Of a stretch of 64,000 nucleotides of DNA, positions 15,348 to 25,400 are shown piece by piece. Position 1 is the first letter of the stretch; every line of letters begins with the position of its first letter. The stretch covers positions 1-64,000 of the forward strand of contig NZ_LATM01000016.1 of the NCBI RefSeq assembly GCF_000972495.1, given 5' to 3'. Made by a program: the position numbers and the translations under genes. This DNA comes from Hymenobacter terrenus. GTDB lineage: Bacteria > Bacteroidota > Bacteroidia > Cytophagales > Hymenobacteraceae. The notes under the pieces are model-generated. The model was given only the letters and a program-made list of their open reading frames with translations, ran no database searches and was not told where the DNA came from.

Positions 15348-15887
15348 CTAAGCGCCCGCGGCGGCTACTTGCTCGCGGGAGCCGAACAGCTTCTTCGCCG
15401 CCTTGAGCACCTCCGGCGCGGCCAGGACTACCGAGGCGATGGAGAGGGCGGTGGCTACCTGGCAATACACGCACAGGGCCTTGTTCTCCTGCCACTCTTC
15501 GCGGCCCAGCTGGACGGCGGTAGCCGCGTCGGCCAAGACTTTGGCGCCCATCGCGACGGGGAGCAGCGGGCTTTCGGTGGCCCGGTGCTGGCCGCCCGCG
15601 CCGGCCAGGGCGGCAGTCAGGCCGTAGCTTACCACCATGAGCAGGGCATCGGGCGTGGCCAGGCGCTTGTAGGCATAAGTGGCCGCGTCGACTTTATCAG
15701 CATTGAAAAGCCGGTGCGGGGGTGGGTCGGGCAAGTGCTTGACGATGCCGGTTTGGTAGAGGCTGACTATTTGCCCCATGGCAGTGCCCAGCAACGAAAA
15801 GCCCAGAATCCAGCGGCGGCGGGTGAGGTCGGGCGAGGTGCCCTGGCGCAGTTCCTGGCTGAGCTGCTGCGGGGAGGGAGTAGGCAT
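15348..15887 (-). CDS. VKOR-family-like membrane protein
   Basis: 179 residues starting at ATG 15887. It has several hydrophobic helices (RRWILGFSLLGTAMGQIVSL, LLMVVSYGLTAALAGAG, ALSIASVVLAA) and a CVYC pair near residue 144 in the position of the vitamin K epoxide reductase active-site CxxC. The segment FNADKVDAATYAYK matches the first conserved region of bacterial VKOR-like proteins. The extra loop cysteines found in many VKORs are absent. Such proteins exchange disulfides with quinones in the membrane; whether this short form does so is not shown. Confidence 0.65.
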   Translation of the reverse strand: MPTPSPQQLSQELRQGTSPDLTRRRWILGFSLLGTAMGQIVSLYQTGIVKHLPDPPPHRLFNADKVDAATYAYKRLATPDALLMVVSYGLTAALAGAGGQHRATESPLLPVAMGAKVLADAATAVQLGREEWQENKALCVYCQVATALSIASVVLAAPEVLKAAKKLFGSREQVAAAGA

Positions 15888-16022
15888 AATGGAAAGATGA
15901 AAGGTGTCCTAAAAAGTACGCACCTGCCGCAAGGGGGTTCTGGCCCAGCTTACGGCCGCTCTTTCGGAATTGAACCCCGAAAGAATACGTGGGCAACAGT
16001 GGCGCTGCCGACCTTTGCCCCT

Positions 16023-17381
16023 ATGCACACCCTCGAACAACTGCGCACCGGGCAGCTCCTCGGCACCACCCGCCTCGACCTAAGCGCCAACCTAACCGAG
16101 TTCCCGACGGAGATTTTTGCCTTGGCCGATACCCTGGAAGTCCTCAACCTCTCCGGCAATGCCCTCTCCGCTTTGCCCGACGACCTGCCCCGGCTGCACC
16201 GGCTGCGGGTGCTCTTTTGCTCCGACAACCGCTTCACCGAAGTGCCCGCCGTGCTGGGCCAGTGCCCGCAGCTGAGCATGGTGGGCTTCAAGGCCAATCA
16301 GATACGCACCCTGCCGGCGGCCGCCCTGCCGCCGGCGCTGCGCTGGCTCATCCTCACCGATAATCAGCTGGAAGAGCTGCCGGCGGAAATTGGTAGCTGC
16401 CCGCACTTACAGAAGCTGATGCTGGCCGGCAATCAGCTCGTCACCCTGCCGGAAACCCTGGCGCGCTGCACCCACTTGGAGCTGCTGCGCATTGCCGCCA
16501 ACCAGCTCACGGAGCTGCCGGCGTGGCTGCTCCGCCTGCCACGCCTAGCCTGGCTGGCCTACGCCGGCAACCCGTTTTGCGCACAGGCTGAGGCCGTAGC
16601 GGTGGCCAACCATCCCATCCAAACCATCGACTGGAGCGAGCTGGCGATAGAGCAGCAGCTGGGCGAAGGCGCCTCGGGGGTGATTTACCGGGCGCGGTGG
16701 CAGCCGCAAGCCGCCACGCCCGCGGAGGTAGCCGTCAAGCTGTTCAAAGGTGCTCTGACCAGCGACGGCCTGCCCCAGAGCGAGATGGCCGCCTGCATCA
16801 GCGCCGGCGCGCACCCCAACCTGATTGCCGTGCAGGGCCGGGTGCACCACCACCCCGCCGGCGCCGAAGGCCTGGTACTAGAACTGATTGATCCGGCCTT
16901 CGGCAACCTAGCGGGGCCGCCCAGCCTGGCCACCTGCACCCGCGACGTGTACGCGCCCGGCACGGCGTTCCACCCCGACACGGCCCTGCGCATTGCCACG
17001 GGCATTGCCGCCGCCACCGCTCACCTGCACGCCCAGGGCATTCTGCACGGCGACTTGTACGCCCACAACATTCTGACCACCGCCCCCGGCGAGGCCCTAC
17101 TAGGTGATTTTGGGGCTGCCTGCTTCTTTGCGCCTACCGAGCAGCACACCGCCACAGCCCTGCAACGACTGGAAGCGCGGGCTTTCGGCTGCCTGCTCGA
17201 AGAGCTGCTGGAACGTTGCCCCGACGCAGCCACCGAAACCACCCAGACGGGCGCGGCGCTGTGGCGTTTGCAGCGGCAATGCGTATCGCCGGAGGTATCG
17301 GCGCGGCCGTTGTTTGATGAGATTTTACGGGAGCTGGAGCAGTGGCAACCGCAGGCACTCGCGGCGGCAATCCGGCTCTAG
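16023..17381 (+). CDS. Leucine-rich-repeat protein kinase
   Basis: 452 residues from ATG 16023. Residues about 15-200 are leucine-rich repeats (LEVLNLSGNALSALP, LRWLILTDNQLEELP, LQKLMLAGNQLVTLP). Residues about 205-450 are a eukaryotic-type kinase domain: glycine loop LGEGASGVIYRA, the Lys in VAVKLF, catalytic loop HGDLYAHNIL near 341 and GDFGAA near 360. The usual HRD is HGD, as in several bacterial kinases. There is no signal peptide or membrane helix, so it acts in the cytoplasm. LRRs probably choose the partner. The longer frame upstream to 15369 overlaps the VKOR gene on the other strand and is a shadow. Confidence 0.88.
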   Translation: MHTLEQLRTGQLLGTTRLDLSANLTEFPTEIFALADTLEVLNLSGNALSALPDDLPRLHRLRVLFCSDNRFTEVPAVLGQCPQLSMVGFKANQIRTLPAAALPPALRWLILTDNQLEELPAEIGSCPHLQKLMLAGNQLVTLPETLARCTHLELLRIAANQLTELPAWLLRLPRLAWLAYAGNPFCAQAEAVAVANHPIQTIDWSELAIEQQLGEGASGVIYRARWQPQAATPAEVAVKLFKGALTSDGLPQSEMAACISAGAHPNLIAVQGRVHHHPAGAEGLVLELIDPAFGNLAGPPSLATCTRDVYAPGTAFHPDTALRIATGIAAATAHLHAQGILHGDLYAHNILTTAPGEALLGDFGAACFFAPTEQHTATALQRLEARAFGCLLEELLERCPDAATETTQTGAALWRLQRQCVSPEVSARPLFDEILRELEQWQPQALAAAIRL

Positions 17382-17426
17382 CGCAAGCACAAGGCGGCAA
17401 GCCGGACTGATGCGCCCGCGATGCGA

Positions 17427-18623
17427 CTATTGCTCCAGCCGCTGGTACCGAATGCGGGGCGCCCGGCTGGTGGTATCGACATAAAAGGCAAATCCGCGGT
17501 TGCTGCCTTGCAGCTCGAAGCGGACTTCGGCGGCCTTTTGGGGCGGCGCGTAACGAGGCATGGCCGTAAAGCGCAGCTCGCTGGGCACGGTGGGCGTGGC
17601 GAGCGGCAGCAGGTGCAGGCCCCGCCTTTCGTCCAGCAGATAGTGCGTAGCCGTGGCCGGCAGGTAGTGCCGCGGAATGGTGAAGCCCAGCTCCTCGTAA
17701 AAGCCGCCGTAGCGGAACCGGCACAGTACCCGGCCACTGCGCGTATGCCGAACATAGGAATTGGGCGCCCGTATCTGCTGCGGTGTGGGTGTGCGGCCGT
17801 ACGTCTCGGGCTCGCCCGGCGCCTTAATGACATGCGACCGGCCAGGCGTGTACACCACCAGCAGCGTGGTATCGGACAGCAGGCAAGCACCCACCAAATC
17901 GGCATTGGAGCGAGTGAGACGCAGGGGCGGCTGGTGAGGCCGCAATAGCTCGGAGCCGGTGAGCAGCGCGCGCCCGTCGGAAGCCAGGGCGGGGTCGCAG
18001 TCGGAGCCGCCGCCGGGGTTGCGTCCGTCGCTCAGGTGCAGCACCCGGCCAGATAAATCCAGTAGTACCACCACCTGCGACCCCACGTCGCTGTCGGGCA
18101 CCATGAAATCAAGCGTAAAAACCAGCGCCCCAAACGGCGCGCTGTAGGCCAGCAGCTCAGGAACAAATGCTTCGCTTTCCGTCACAATGTCCTCGCCGGC
18201 GCTTCGAAAGAAATCTTTCTTGCGCAATTGCCGCCGAAATACCTGCCGGCCGCTACGGTCGCGCAGCGTGAACGTGAACCGCCCCTGGTAACCGCGCGCC
18301 TGCTCAAAGTGCCCGGCTGTGGGCTCGTAGGTAGTATTGAGGCGCTGGGTCGAATCACTTTCGGCCTCCAACAGCAAGTGGTACGGCTGCCCATTGAGCA
18401 CGACCGCCGTATCGAACGACACGGGCGGGGCCCAGCCCGCCGGGTAGCTGGGTGGTGGCGCCTTCGGCACCTTGGGGCGCGAAGCAGCTGGCGGCACCGC
18501 ACTCGGTTCCGGAACTACTGCCGTCGAAAGCGGAGGCGCTTTCTCGGTGACGTAAGCTTTCTGCTCACAACCAAATAATAACACAGCCGCGACCCCGGCG
18601 ATAAGTATAAGTATTGCTTTCAT
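17427..18623 (-). CDS. Secreted lipoprotein of unknown function
   Basis: 398 residues from ATG 18623; the frame could also begin at a TTG five codons earlier. The N-terminus MKAILILIAGVAAVLLFGCE is a lipoprotein signal with lipobox LFGC. A Pro-rich linker (residues about 25-55) precedes a beta-rich domain with no motif I recognise. It starts 20 bp after the stop of the esterase gene, on the same strand, so the two are probably co-transcribed. It is convergent with the kinase gene. Confidence 0.65.
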   Translation of the reverse strand: MKAILILIAGVAAVLLFGCEQKAYVTEKAPPLSTAVVPEPSAVPPAASRPKVPKAPPPSYPAGWAPPVSFDTAVVLNGQPYHLLLEAESDSTQRLNTTYEPTAGHFEQARGYQGRFTFTLRDRSGRQVFRRQLRKKDFFRSAGEDIVTESEAFVPELLAYSAPFGALVFTLDFMVPDSDVGSQVVVLLDLSGRVLHLSDGRNPGGGSDCDPALASDGRALLTGSELLRPHQPPLRLTRSNADLVGACLLSDTTLLVVYTPGRSHVIKAPGEPETYGRTPTPQQIRAPNSYVRHTRSGRVLCRFRYGGFYEELGFTIPRHYLPATATHYLLDERRGLHLLPLATPTVPSELRFTAMPRYAPPQKAAEVRFELQGSNRGFAFYVDTTSRAPRIRYQRLEQ

Positions 18624-18643
18624 TATCTCGTTAGCCAACCGCC

Positions 18644-19570
18644 CTATTTAGCCAGCCAGCCGTTGGCATCGAGCCAGTTGCGCAGCCGGTCGGTCCACCC
18701 GTCCTTGGTAGCGGTATTGTTGAGCCCAAAGCCGTGGCCGCCCTTGGGATAAAGGTGCATTTCGGCGGGCACACCGTGGCGCAGGCAGGCTTGGTAAAAC
18801 ACGATGCTGTTGTTGACGGGCACCACTTTATCGTCCTGAGCGTGTACCAGGAAGGCGGGCGGCGTCTGGGCCGTCACCTGCAGCTCGTTGGAATACAGCC
18901 GCACCTGCTCCGCCGATGGACTGGGGCCCAGCAAGTTGTTGCGCGAGCCCCCATGCTTCAGGCTGTCGCTAAAACTGATGACTGGATACACCAACACCTG
19001 AAATGCCGGCCGCACCGACACCGGGCCGGGGGTGGGCCCCACAGGCTGCACGAAGTGGGTGCCCGCTGTAGCCGCCAGATGGCCGCCCGCCGAAAAACCC
19101 ATTATGCCAATGCGCTCAGGATTGACTTTGTACTTGGCGGCCTGCTGGCGCACCACGCGCAGGGCCTGCTGGGCATCGAGCAGCGGCGTAATCGACTTAT
19201 CGGGCTGGCTTTGGTCGTTGGGCAGGCGGTATTTCAGCACGAAGGCCGCGACGCCCATCTCATTCAGGCGCTTAGCCACGTCGTAGCCTTCTTTATCGAT
19301 GGCTAGCAGGCCATAGCCCCCGCCCGGGCAAATGATGATGGCCGTACCGTTGGCCGCGCCCGGCGCGGGCAAATACGCCGTCAAATTGGGTTGCACCACG
19401 TTGGAAACGTGCGTTCCACCCTCTGGGGATGTCACAGTAGTTTCCTGCACCTCGCTGGGCTTCGAATTGGGTATGGTGCCTGTGTAGATGGGGAAAGTTT
19501 GCTGGGCGAGCACAGGTCCGGAAGTAAATAGAACGAGCCCGAGGGCACGGAGGAATCGAGGTATTTTCAT
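18644..19570 (-). CDS. Secreted alpha/beta-hydrolase, BD-FAE/xylan-esterase type
   Basis: 308 residues from ATG 19570 (MKIPRFLRALGLVLFTSGPVLAQ, a signal peptide). It has the oxyanion motif CPGGGY, the nucleophile elbow GFSAGGH, an Asp in HAQDDKVVP and the catalytic His in GGHGFGL. This set defines the BD-FAE/esterase-lipase group often annotated as acetyl-xylan or feruloyl esterase. It would remove ester groups from plant polysaccharides in the periplasm or outside. A 43-codon upstream extension lacks a signal and is rejected. It lies just upstream of the lipoprotein gene. Confidence 0.85.
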   Translation of the reverse strand: MKIPRFLRALGLVLFTSGPVLAQQTFPIYTGTIPNSKPSEVQETTVTSPEGGTHVSNVVQPNLTAYLPAPGAANGTAIIICPGGGYGLLAIDKEGYDVAKRLNEMGVAAFVLKYRLPNDQSQPDKSITPLLDAQQALRVVRQQAAKYKVNPERIGIMGFSAGGHLAATAGTHFVQPVGPTPGPVSVRPAFQVLVYPVISFSDSLKHGGSRNNLLGPSPSAEQVRLYSNELQVTAQTPPAFLVHAQDDKVVPVNNSIVFYQACLRHGVPAEMHLYPKGGHGFGLNNTATKDGWTDRLRNWLDANGWLAK

Positions 19571-19725
19571 AAAGTATGGAATTGTACGCAAAGTAACAGC
19601 CAACAGGCATGCTCTGGATGCACGGAGTGTAAAACAATACGGCTGACGGATGGCATTATTTGGCGAACCTTCTGCACAAGGCCACCCCAGCGGAACCATG
19701 CCGGGGCACGGGCGGTCTGGGGAAA

Positions 19726-20547
19726 ATGCGCAAGACCACTCTGCTGGCCACTGCTGCCCTCTTCGGCAGCCCCGGCCTCACCCTGGCCCAGAACACACCG
19801 GAAGAAAACAACCCCAACGTGGATGCTCCTTTCGTACGAAACATTCGCGCCGACCGCCCCGGCCAAACCATCACTGCTCAGGTGCTACGCCCCGGCCGCT
19901 TCCAGCTCGAAACTGGGTTCCAGCGGCGGTTTGGCGGCGCAGTTCCGGCTCAGAGCCGGAGCACTGCCACGATGCGCATTGGCTTTTTCAACAGCATGGA
20001 GCTGCGCGTGAGCCAACCCTACTTCCACAACGGCCCCAGAGTGCCCACCGAAACCGGCCGTATCGACTCCAGCGGCTGGGCCCCGCTGGTAGTAGGCACC
20101 AAACTCATGCTCTCGCCCAATTATGACACCCGCACCCAGGTAGCCCTCCTGGTCGAGTTGGCGGTGCCAGGCACGGGCAACAAGGTCCTGCGCGGCACTA
20201 CCTGGGCTCCCGGTGGCCGCCTGCTGGTGAGCGAGCAGCTCGGCCAGCGCTTTGGCCTGGAAGCCAACTTTGGGTTCAGCCAGCCCGGCCTTAATGCCAA
20301 GGACTTTAAAAAGGGGCTTTTTTTGGGCACTCTCGCGGTAAATGGCCCCTTGGGCAACAAGGCCGGCTTCTTTGCCGAAGTCTACGGCACAGGCCGTGCA
20401 GCCCTTAGCACCGGCACTACCTCGGGGCTGTACTGGCGCCCCACTCCCCTGCTCCGCATCGACATCACGGCGGGCCATGCATTGGGTGGCGCCGACGCGG
20501 GCATGTCCACGCTCGGCGCCGGGCTCACGTTCAAAGTCGGCGAATAG
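19726..20547 (+). CDS. Predicted outer-membrane beta-barrel (transporter-like)
   Basis: 273 residues from ATG 19726. The signal peptide MRKTTLLATAALFGSPGLTLAQ is clear. After it come IRADRPGQTITAQVLRPGRFQLETGF and alternating beta strands up to LGAGLTFKVGE, typical of small outer-membrane barrels of the MetA/phenol-degradation-like or DUF2490-like type. The substrate is unknown. It stands alone between the divergent esterase and the META-domain gene. Confidence 0.65.
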   Translation: MRKTTLLATAALFGSPGLTLAQNTPEENNPNVDAPFVRNIRADRPGQTITAQVLRPGRFQLETGFQRRFGGAVPAQSRSTATMRIGFFNSMELRVSQPYFHNGPRVPTETGRIDSSGWAPLVVGTKLMLSPNYDTRTQVALLVELAVPGTGNKVLRGTTWAPGGRLLVSEQLGQRFGLEANFGFSQPGLNAKDFKKGLFLGTLAVNGPLGNKAGFFAEVYGTGRAALSTGTTSGLYWRPTPLLRIDITAGHALGGADAGMSTLGAGLTFKVGE

Positions 20548-20644
20548 AGGCCCGAAGAGCGTACCCACGTTAATGCAGACTATAGTACGCATCAAAAAGC
20601 CGGCGTAGTATTGTAGGCTTTTAGCATTAAATGAGGCATTTACT

Positions 20645-21100
20645 ATGCGTTCTTTTTGGTTACTTCTGGCTTTAATGGCAATCAGTTGTCAGCCCCGTCC
20701 CGCTACGGAAGCGGCTAACCCGGCAGCCCGGTCTACGCGCGTCGCGCCAGACGCTCAATTACGGGAAACCCGCTGGGTACCTCGCCAAATCGGCAGCAAA
20801 GTCATTACGGTACCGGCCAATACCCGCGAGCCTTTCCTGCTGCTGCGGGCCGATGGCACGGCCGAAGGCAATGGCAGCTGTAACCGCTTCCGGGGCAATT
20901 TCTTCACCGAAACGCCGGGCGCATTACAATTTAGTCCCTTGACGAGCACCCGCATGGCCTGCCCGACGCTGGCCACTGAAGAGGAGTTCAACCGCGCCCT
21001 GGCCCAAAGCCAAACCTACCGCATCAGCGGCGATACGCTGCGGCTCTTTGACGCCACCAATGCCCCACTAGCGCGCCTGGAGGCCGTTTATCTGCGTTAG
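20645..21100 (+). CDS. META-domain lipoprotein (HslJ-like)
   Basis: 151 residues. MRSFWLLLALMAISCQ is a lipoprotein signal ending in a Cys. The META/HslJ motif is present: TAEGNGSCNRFRGNF, later STRMACPT and EEEFNRALAQSQTYRISGDTLRLF. The domain is a small envelope fold whose role is uncertain; HslJ is linked to heat shock and novobiocin tolerance in Escherichia coli. It is convergent with the M28 peptidase gene. Confidence 0.85.
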   Translation: MRSFWLLLALMAISCQPRPATEAANPAARSTRVAPDAQLRETRWVPRQIGSKVITVPANTREPFLLLRADGTAEGNGSCNRFRGNFFTETPGALQFSPLTSTRMACPTLATEEEFNRALAQSQTYRISGDTLRLFDATNAPLARLEAVYLR

Positions 21101-21114
21101 TCGTACTCGGGGGC

Positions 21115-22467
21115 TTATTTCCCGGCCGCTGGCTCGGGCGCGATGCGCGTGGGCGTTTGCCGACCAGCGACAATGCCGGCAGCGCTTTGCCCGATGGCTT
21201 GAATCACGGCCGTCATGTTGGTCAGATTCAGGCTCTCCACCTCGTCGTCGACGGAGTGGTAAAGCTTGTCGGTCGGAATCTGGTCGGTGCTGATGCTGTG
21301 GGCCGGCACCCCAAGCCGGGCCAGGGTGGCGTTGTCAGAGCGATAAAAGAGGTTTTGCTCGGGGTACGGGTCGGGCTCGAAGCGAAACTTGCTACCGGCC
21401 AGATTGACTTGCAGCAGCGGACCAAAATCCGACTTGTTATAGCCCGTGATAAAGGCAGTGTTCGGCCCAAACTTGGCCACTTTGCCAATCATCTCAATGT
21501 TGAACATGGCCACTACTTGCTTGGGGTCGAGCTGCTGAGAAAAGTACTGCGACCCAAAGCCCCCTACTTCCTCAGCCGCAAAGGCCACAAAAATGAGCGG
21601 ACGAGCATTGTCGTTCTTTCTCTTGAAATATTCGGCCAGCGCTACCACTGCAGTCGTGCCGCTGGCATCATCGTCGGCCCCGTTGGCAATCGAGTCTCCC
21701 GCGACAGGGGCTATTGCGCCTAAATGGTCGTAGTGGGCCGAGAAAACAACATATTCCTTGCTTCGCTGCGCGTCGCGCCCGGGCAGTAGGCCCACCACGT
21801 TGCGCAGCTCTACACTGCGCGACGTGGTGCTGGCACTGATGCGGTAGGTAGACGTGGCCGGGGCGGTCGCCAGGATAAATACCGTAGAGTATGGCCCCGG
21901 TTTTTCCATGCTCGTGGTCCCGTGCCCCAGATAGTTGGCAACTTTTTCAAATACCTTGGCCTGTGATGTATCGACGAGGACCAATGTATTGGTTTGGGGC
22001 GCCAGTAGCTCCTTATTGAACTTGCGCAACTCATCTTCGCCAGGTCCAATGACCACCACGGTGGGGCGCTGGGCATCCTCGCTCGTCCAGGTCAGAGTAG
22101 GCTGCCCCGACTGCACCAGGGCCTTGCCCGGCGCTAGCGCCCGCCCATTGAGCACGACGCTAATTGGCCCAGGCTGCGTTTGGTAGGCCGTGAACGTCTG
22201 CTCAAAGCTGCTCAGCCCCGGCAATGGCTGCAAGCCGATGCGGGTGAATTCACTGGCCAGGAACTGCGCCGCTAGCAAGCCGCCGGGCTGGCCGGTGCCC
22301 CGCCCCTGCATGTCGTCGGCAGCGAGGGTGCGCACCACCCGCGCCACCGTGGCCGTCGATACTTCTGGAGCCTTAGCGGCGGGCGTTTTTACTTTAGTTT
22401 TGATTTTGGTTTGCGCCGCAACCGGCGCGGCTACCAACAGGTAGCCCAGAAAAAGCAGGAGTTTCAT
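21115..22467 (-). CDS. Secreted M28-family metallopeptidase
   Basis: 450 residues. The signal peptide is MKLLLFLGYLLVAAPVAAQ. Zinc ligands of family M28 are visible: His and Asp in SAHYDHLG and GADDDASG, the catalytic and bridging Glu in AFAAEEVGG, an Asp or Glu in FNIEMIGK and His in KLYHSVDDEV. The domain order (PA-like insert, then peptidase) fits M28 aminopeptidases. It lies 8 bp after the pyruvate carboxylase stop on the same strand and is probably read from the same transcript. Confidence 0.9.
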   Translation of the reverse strand: MKLLLFLGYLLVAAPVAAQTKIKTKVKTPAAKAPEVSTATVARVVRTLAADDMQGRGTGQPGGLLAAQFLASEFTRIGLQPLPGLSSFEQTFTAYQTQPGPISVVLNGRALAPGKALVQSGQPTLTWTSEDAQRPTVVVIGPGEDELRKFNKELLAPQTNTLVLVDTSQAKVFEKVANYLGHGTTSMEKPGPYSTVFILATAPATSTYRISASTTSRSVELRNVVGLLPGRDAQRSKEYVVFSAHYDHLGAIAPVAGDSIANGADDDASGTTAVVALAEYFKRKNDNARPLIFVAFAAEEVGGFGSQYFSQQLDPKQVVAMFNIEMIGKVAKFGPNTAFITGYNKSDFGPLLQVNLAGSKFRFEPDPYPEQNLFYRSDNATLARLGVPAHSISTDQIPTDKLYHSVDDEVESLNLTNMTAVIQAIGQSAAGIVAGRQTPTRIAPEPAAGK

Positions 22468-22475
22468 CCACGAAA

Positions 22476-25400
22476 TTAGTTTAGGGTCAATACCAGGTCA
22501 TCGGCCTGTACGCGGCTGCCTTCGGCCAGCACCACTTCGGCCACGGTCAGGTCTTGCGGGGCGGTGATGGTGGTTTCCATTTTCATGGCTTCGATGACGA
22601 AGAGCGGGGTGTTTTTGGGCGCCGCCTGGCCGGGCTTCACCAGCACCTTGCTGAGCATGCCTTGCAGCGGCGCGCCCATTTGGTGGGGGTTCGCCTTGTC
22701 GACCTTGGCGTTGCTGACCTTGGTGATGGCCACCGCCTGGTCACGCACCTGTAGGTTGCGCGTCTGGCCATTGAGGGTGAAGAAGATGGTGCGCTCCCCT
22801 TCCTCGTTGAGCGTGCCAATGGACTCCAGTCGCATGATAACCGTCTTGCCGCGCGCGATTTCAATCGTGGTTTCCTCGCCGGGTTGCAGGCCGTAGAAGA
22901 ACACGGAGGTGGGCACGTTGCTCACGTTGCCATACTTCAGGCGGTGCGCCCAGTACTCCTCGAATACCTTGGGATAGAGCAGCGAGGAAAGCAGGTCGGT
23001 GAACTTCGCACCCGGAAACTTCTCCTGAAAAGCAACCCATTCCTCATCGAAATTGATGGGTTCCAGGTGCTCGTTGGGCCGGTCGGTGAAGGGCGTCTCG
23101 TTCTTGAGAATGAGCTTTTGCAGCTCGGCGGGCCAGCCGCCTTCGGGCTGCCCGATGTCGCCCCGGAACAGCTCACGCACCGATTCGGGGAAGTTCAAGG
23201 TTTCGCCCTTTTCCATCACGTCGGCCGGCGTGAGGCCGTTGCTGACCATAAACAGCGCCATATCACCCACTACTTTGCTGCTTGGCGTCACCTTTACAAT
23301 GTCGCCAAACATGCTATTAACGTCGGCAAAGCGCTGCTTCACTTCCTCGAACTTGTCGAGCAGGCCCAGCGAAGCGGCTTGCGGGCGCAGGTTGGAGTAC
23401 TGCCCGCCCGGAATCTCGTGCTGAAACACCTCCGACGTACCGGCTTTCAGGCCCGATTCGAAGGGGTAATACATCTCACGCACAGCCTCCCAGTAATTGC
23501 TGAACTCGTTCAGCGACGCCTGGTTGAACTCGCGGTGGCGGGGCGTGTGGCGCAGCATTTCCACCACCGAGTTGAAGTTGGGCTGCGAGGTGAGGCCGGA
23601 TAAGGCCCCCAGTGCCACGTCGATGACGTTGACGCCGGCTTCCACGGCTTTGGCGTAGGTGGCGGCTTGCAGCGAGGACGTGTCGTGGGTGTGCAGGTGG
23701 ATGGGCAGCTTCACGGTGTCGCGCAGGCCCTGAATCAGCTCGGTGGCGGCGTAGGGCTTCAGCAGGCCGGCCATGTCCTTGATGCAGAGAATATGCGCGC
23801 CGGCATCTTCGAGCTGTTTAGCAAGCTTGAGGTAGTAGTCGAGGCTGTACTTGGTGCGCTTGGGGTCGAGGATGTCGCCGGTGTAGCAGATACTGGCCTC
23901 AGCCAGCCGGTCGGTTTTGTTGCGCACGAAGCCAATGCAGGCCTCCAAGCCCTTCATCCAGTTCAGGGAGTCGAAAATGCGGAAGATATCGACGCCGGTT
24001 TCGGCTGCCTGCTGCACGAACCACTCGGTCAGGTTGTCCGGATACGCCTTGTAGCCCACGCCGTTGGCCCCGCGGATAAGCATTTGCAGCAGAATGTTCG
24101 GGATGGCTTCGCGGAGCTTGGCCAGCCGCTCCCAGGGGTCTTCGTGCAGGAAGCGCAGAGCCACATCGAAGGTAGCGCCGCCCCAGACTTCGAGCGAGAA
24201 GGTTTGGGGGTGCTGCTGGGCGTAAGCGCCTGCTACTTTCAGCATGTCCCAGGTGCGCATGCGGGTAGCCAGCAGGCTCTGGTGGGCATCGCGCAGAGTG
24301 GTGTCGGTGTAGTGAATCAGGGCTTCGTCGCGCAGCCATTGGGCGAAGCCGTCGGGACCCAGCTCATGCAGTTTTTGCTTGGTGCCGGGCGCGGGCGCGC
24401 CGTGGTCGGACTGCGGGATGTGCGGCCGGCGCGGGTTGGCGCGCGGGTCGAGCAGGTTTTTGACGTCGGCATTGCCATTCACCACCGTCTCGCCGATGAA
24501 GCCGAGCAGACGGGTAGCGCGGTCCTGCCGAGTTTCGAACTTGAACAACTCGGGGTGGTCCTTGATGAAATCGACGGTGGCCTTCCCGGTCTGGAATTCC
24601 TCGTGGCCCACGATGTTCTTTAGGAACGGGATGTTGGTACGCACGCCGCGCACCCGGAATTCGTCGAGGGCACGCAGCATTTTCTGGGCTGCGCCATGCA
24701 GCGTGGGCGCATGGGCCGAAATCTTGACCAGCATCGAGTCGAAAAACGGCGACACCACCACGCCCTGGTACACCGAGCCTTCATCGAGCCGGATGCCGAA
24801 GCCGCCGGCGGCCCGATAGGCCACGATGGTGCCGTAGTCGGGCTTGAAGTCGTTTTCGGGGTTCTCGGTGGTCACCCGGCACTGCACCGCGAAGCCTGCC
24901 CGCAGCGGCTTCACATGGGGCCCCAGGCCAATTTCGGGGTCGCTGAGGTTGTAGTTGGCCGCGATGTAAATCTGGGTTTTAATCAAATCGATGCCCGTAA
25001 TCATTTCGGTTACGGTATGCTCGACTTGAATGCGCGGGTTAACTTCAATGAAATAAATTCGGTCCTGCTCGGAGTTCACCAGGAACTCCACGGTGCCCAC
25101 GTTGTCGTAGCCCACGGCCCGGCCGATGCGCAGGGCGTACTCATACAGAAGATGGCGCTGGTGATCGGGCAGATTCAGGGCGGGGGCTACTTCCACCACT
25201 TTCTGAAAGCGGCGCTGCACCGAGCAGTCGCGTTCGTAGAGATGGACGAGGTTGCCGTGGTGGTCACCTACAAGTTGCACTTCGATGTGCTTGGGTCGTT
25301 CCACGAACTTCTCCAGGAACACCGTGTCGTCGCCGAAGGCATTCAGCGCTTCGTTTCGGGCTTCAAAAAAGCCTTTTTCCAGCTGCTCGTCGTCGCGGAT

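Noticed and set aside
15369..16022. N-terminal extension of the LRR-kinase frame
   Set aside because: It overlaps the VKOR-like gene on the other strand; the LRR protein starts naturally at ATG 16023.
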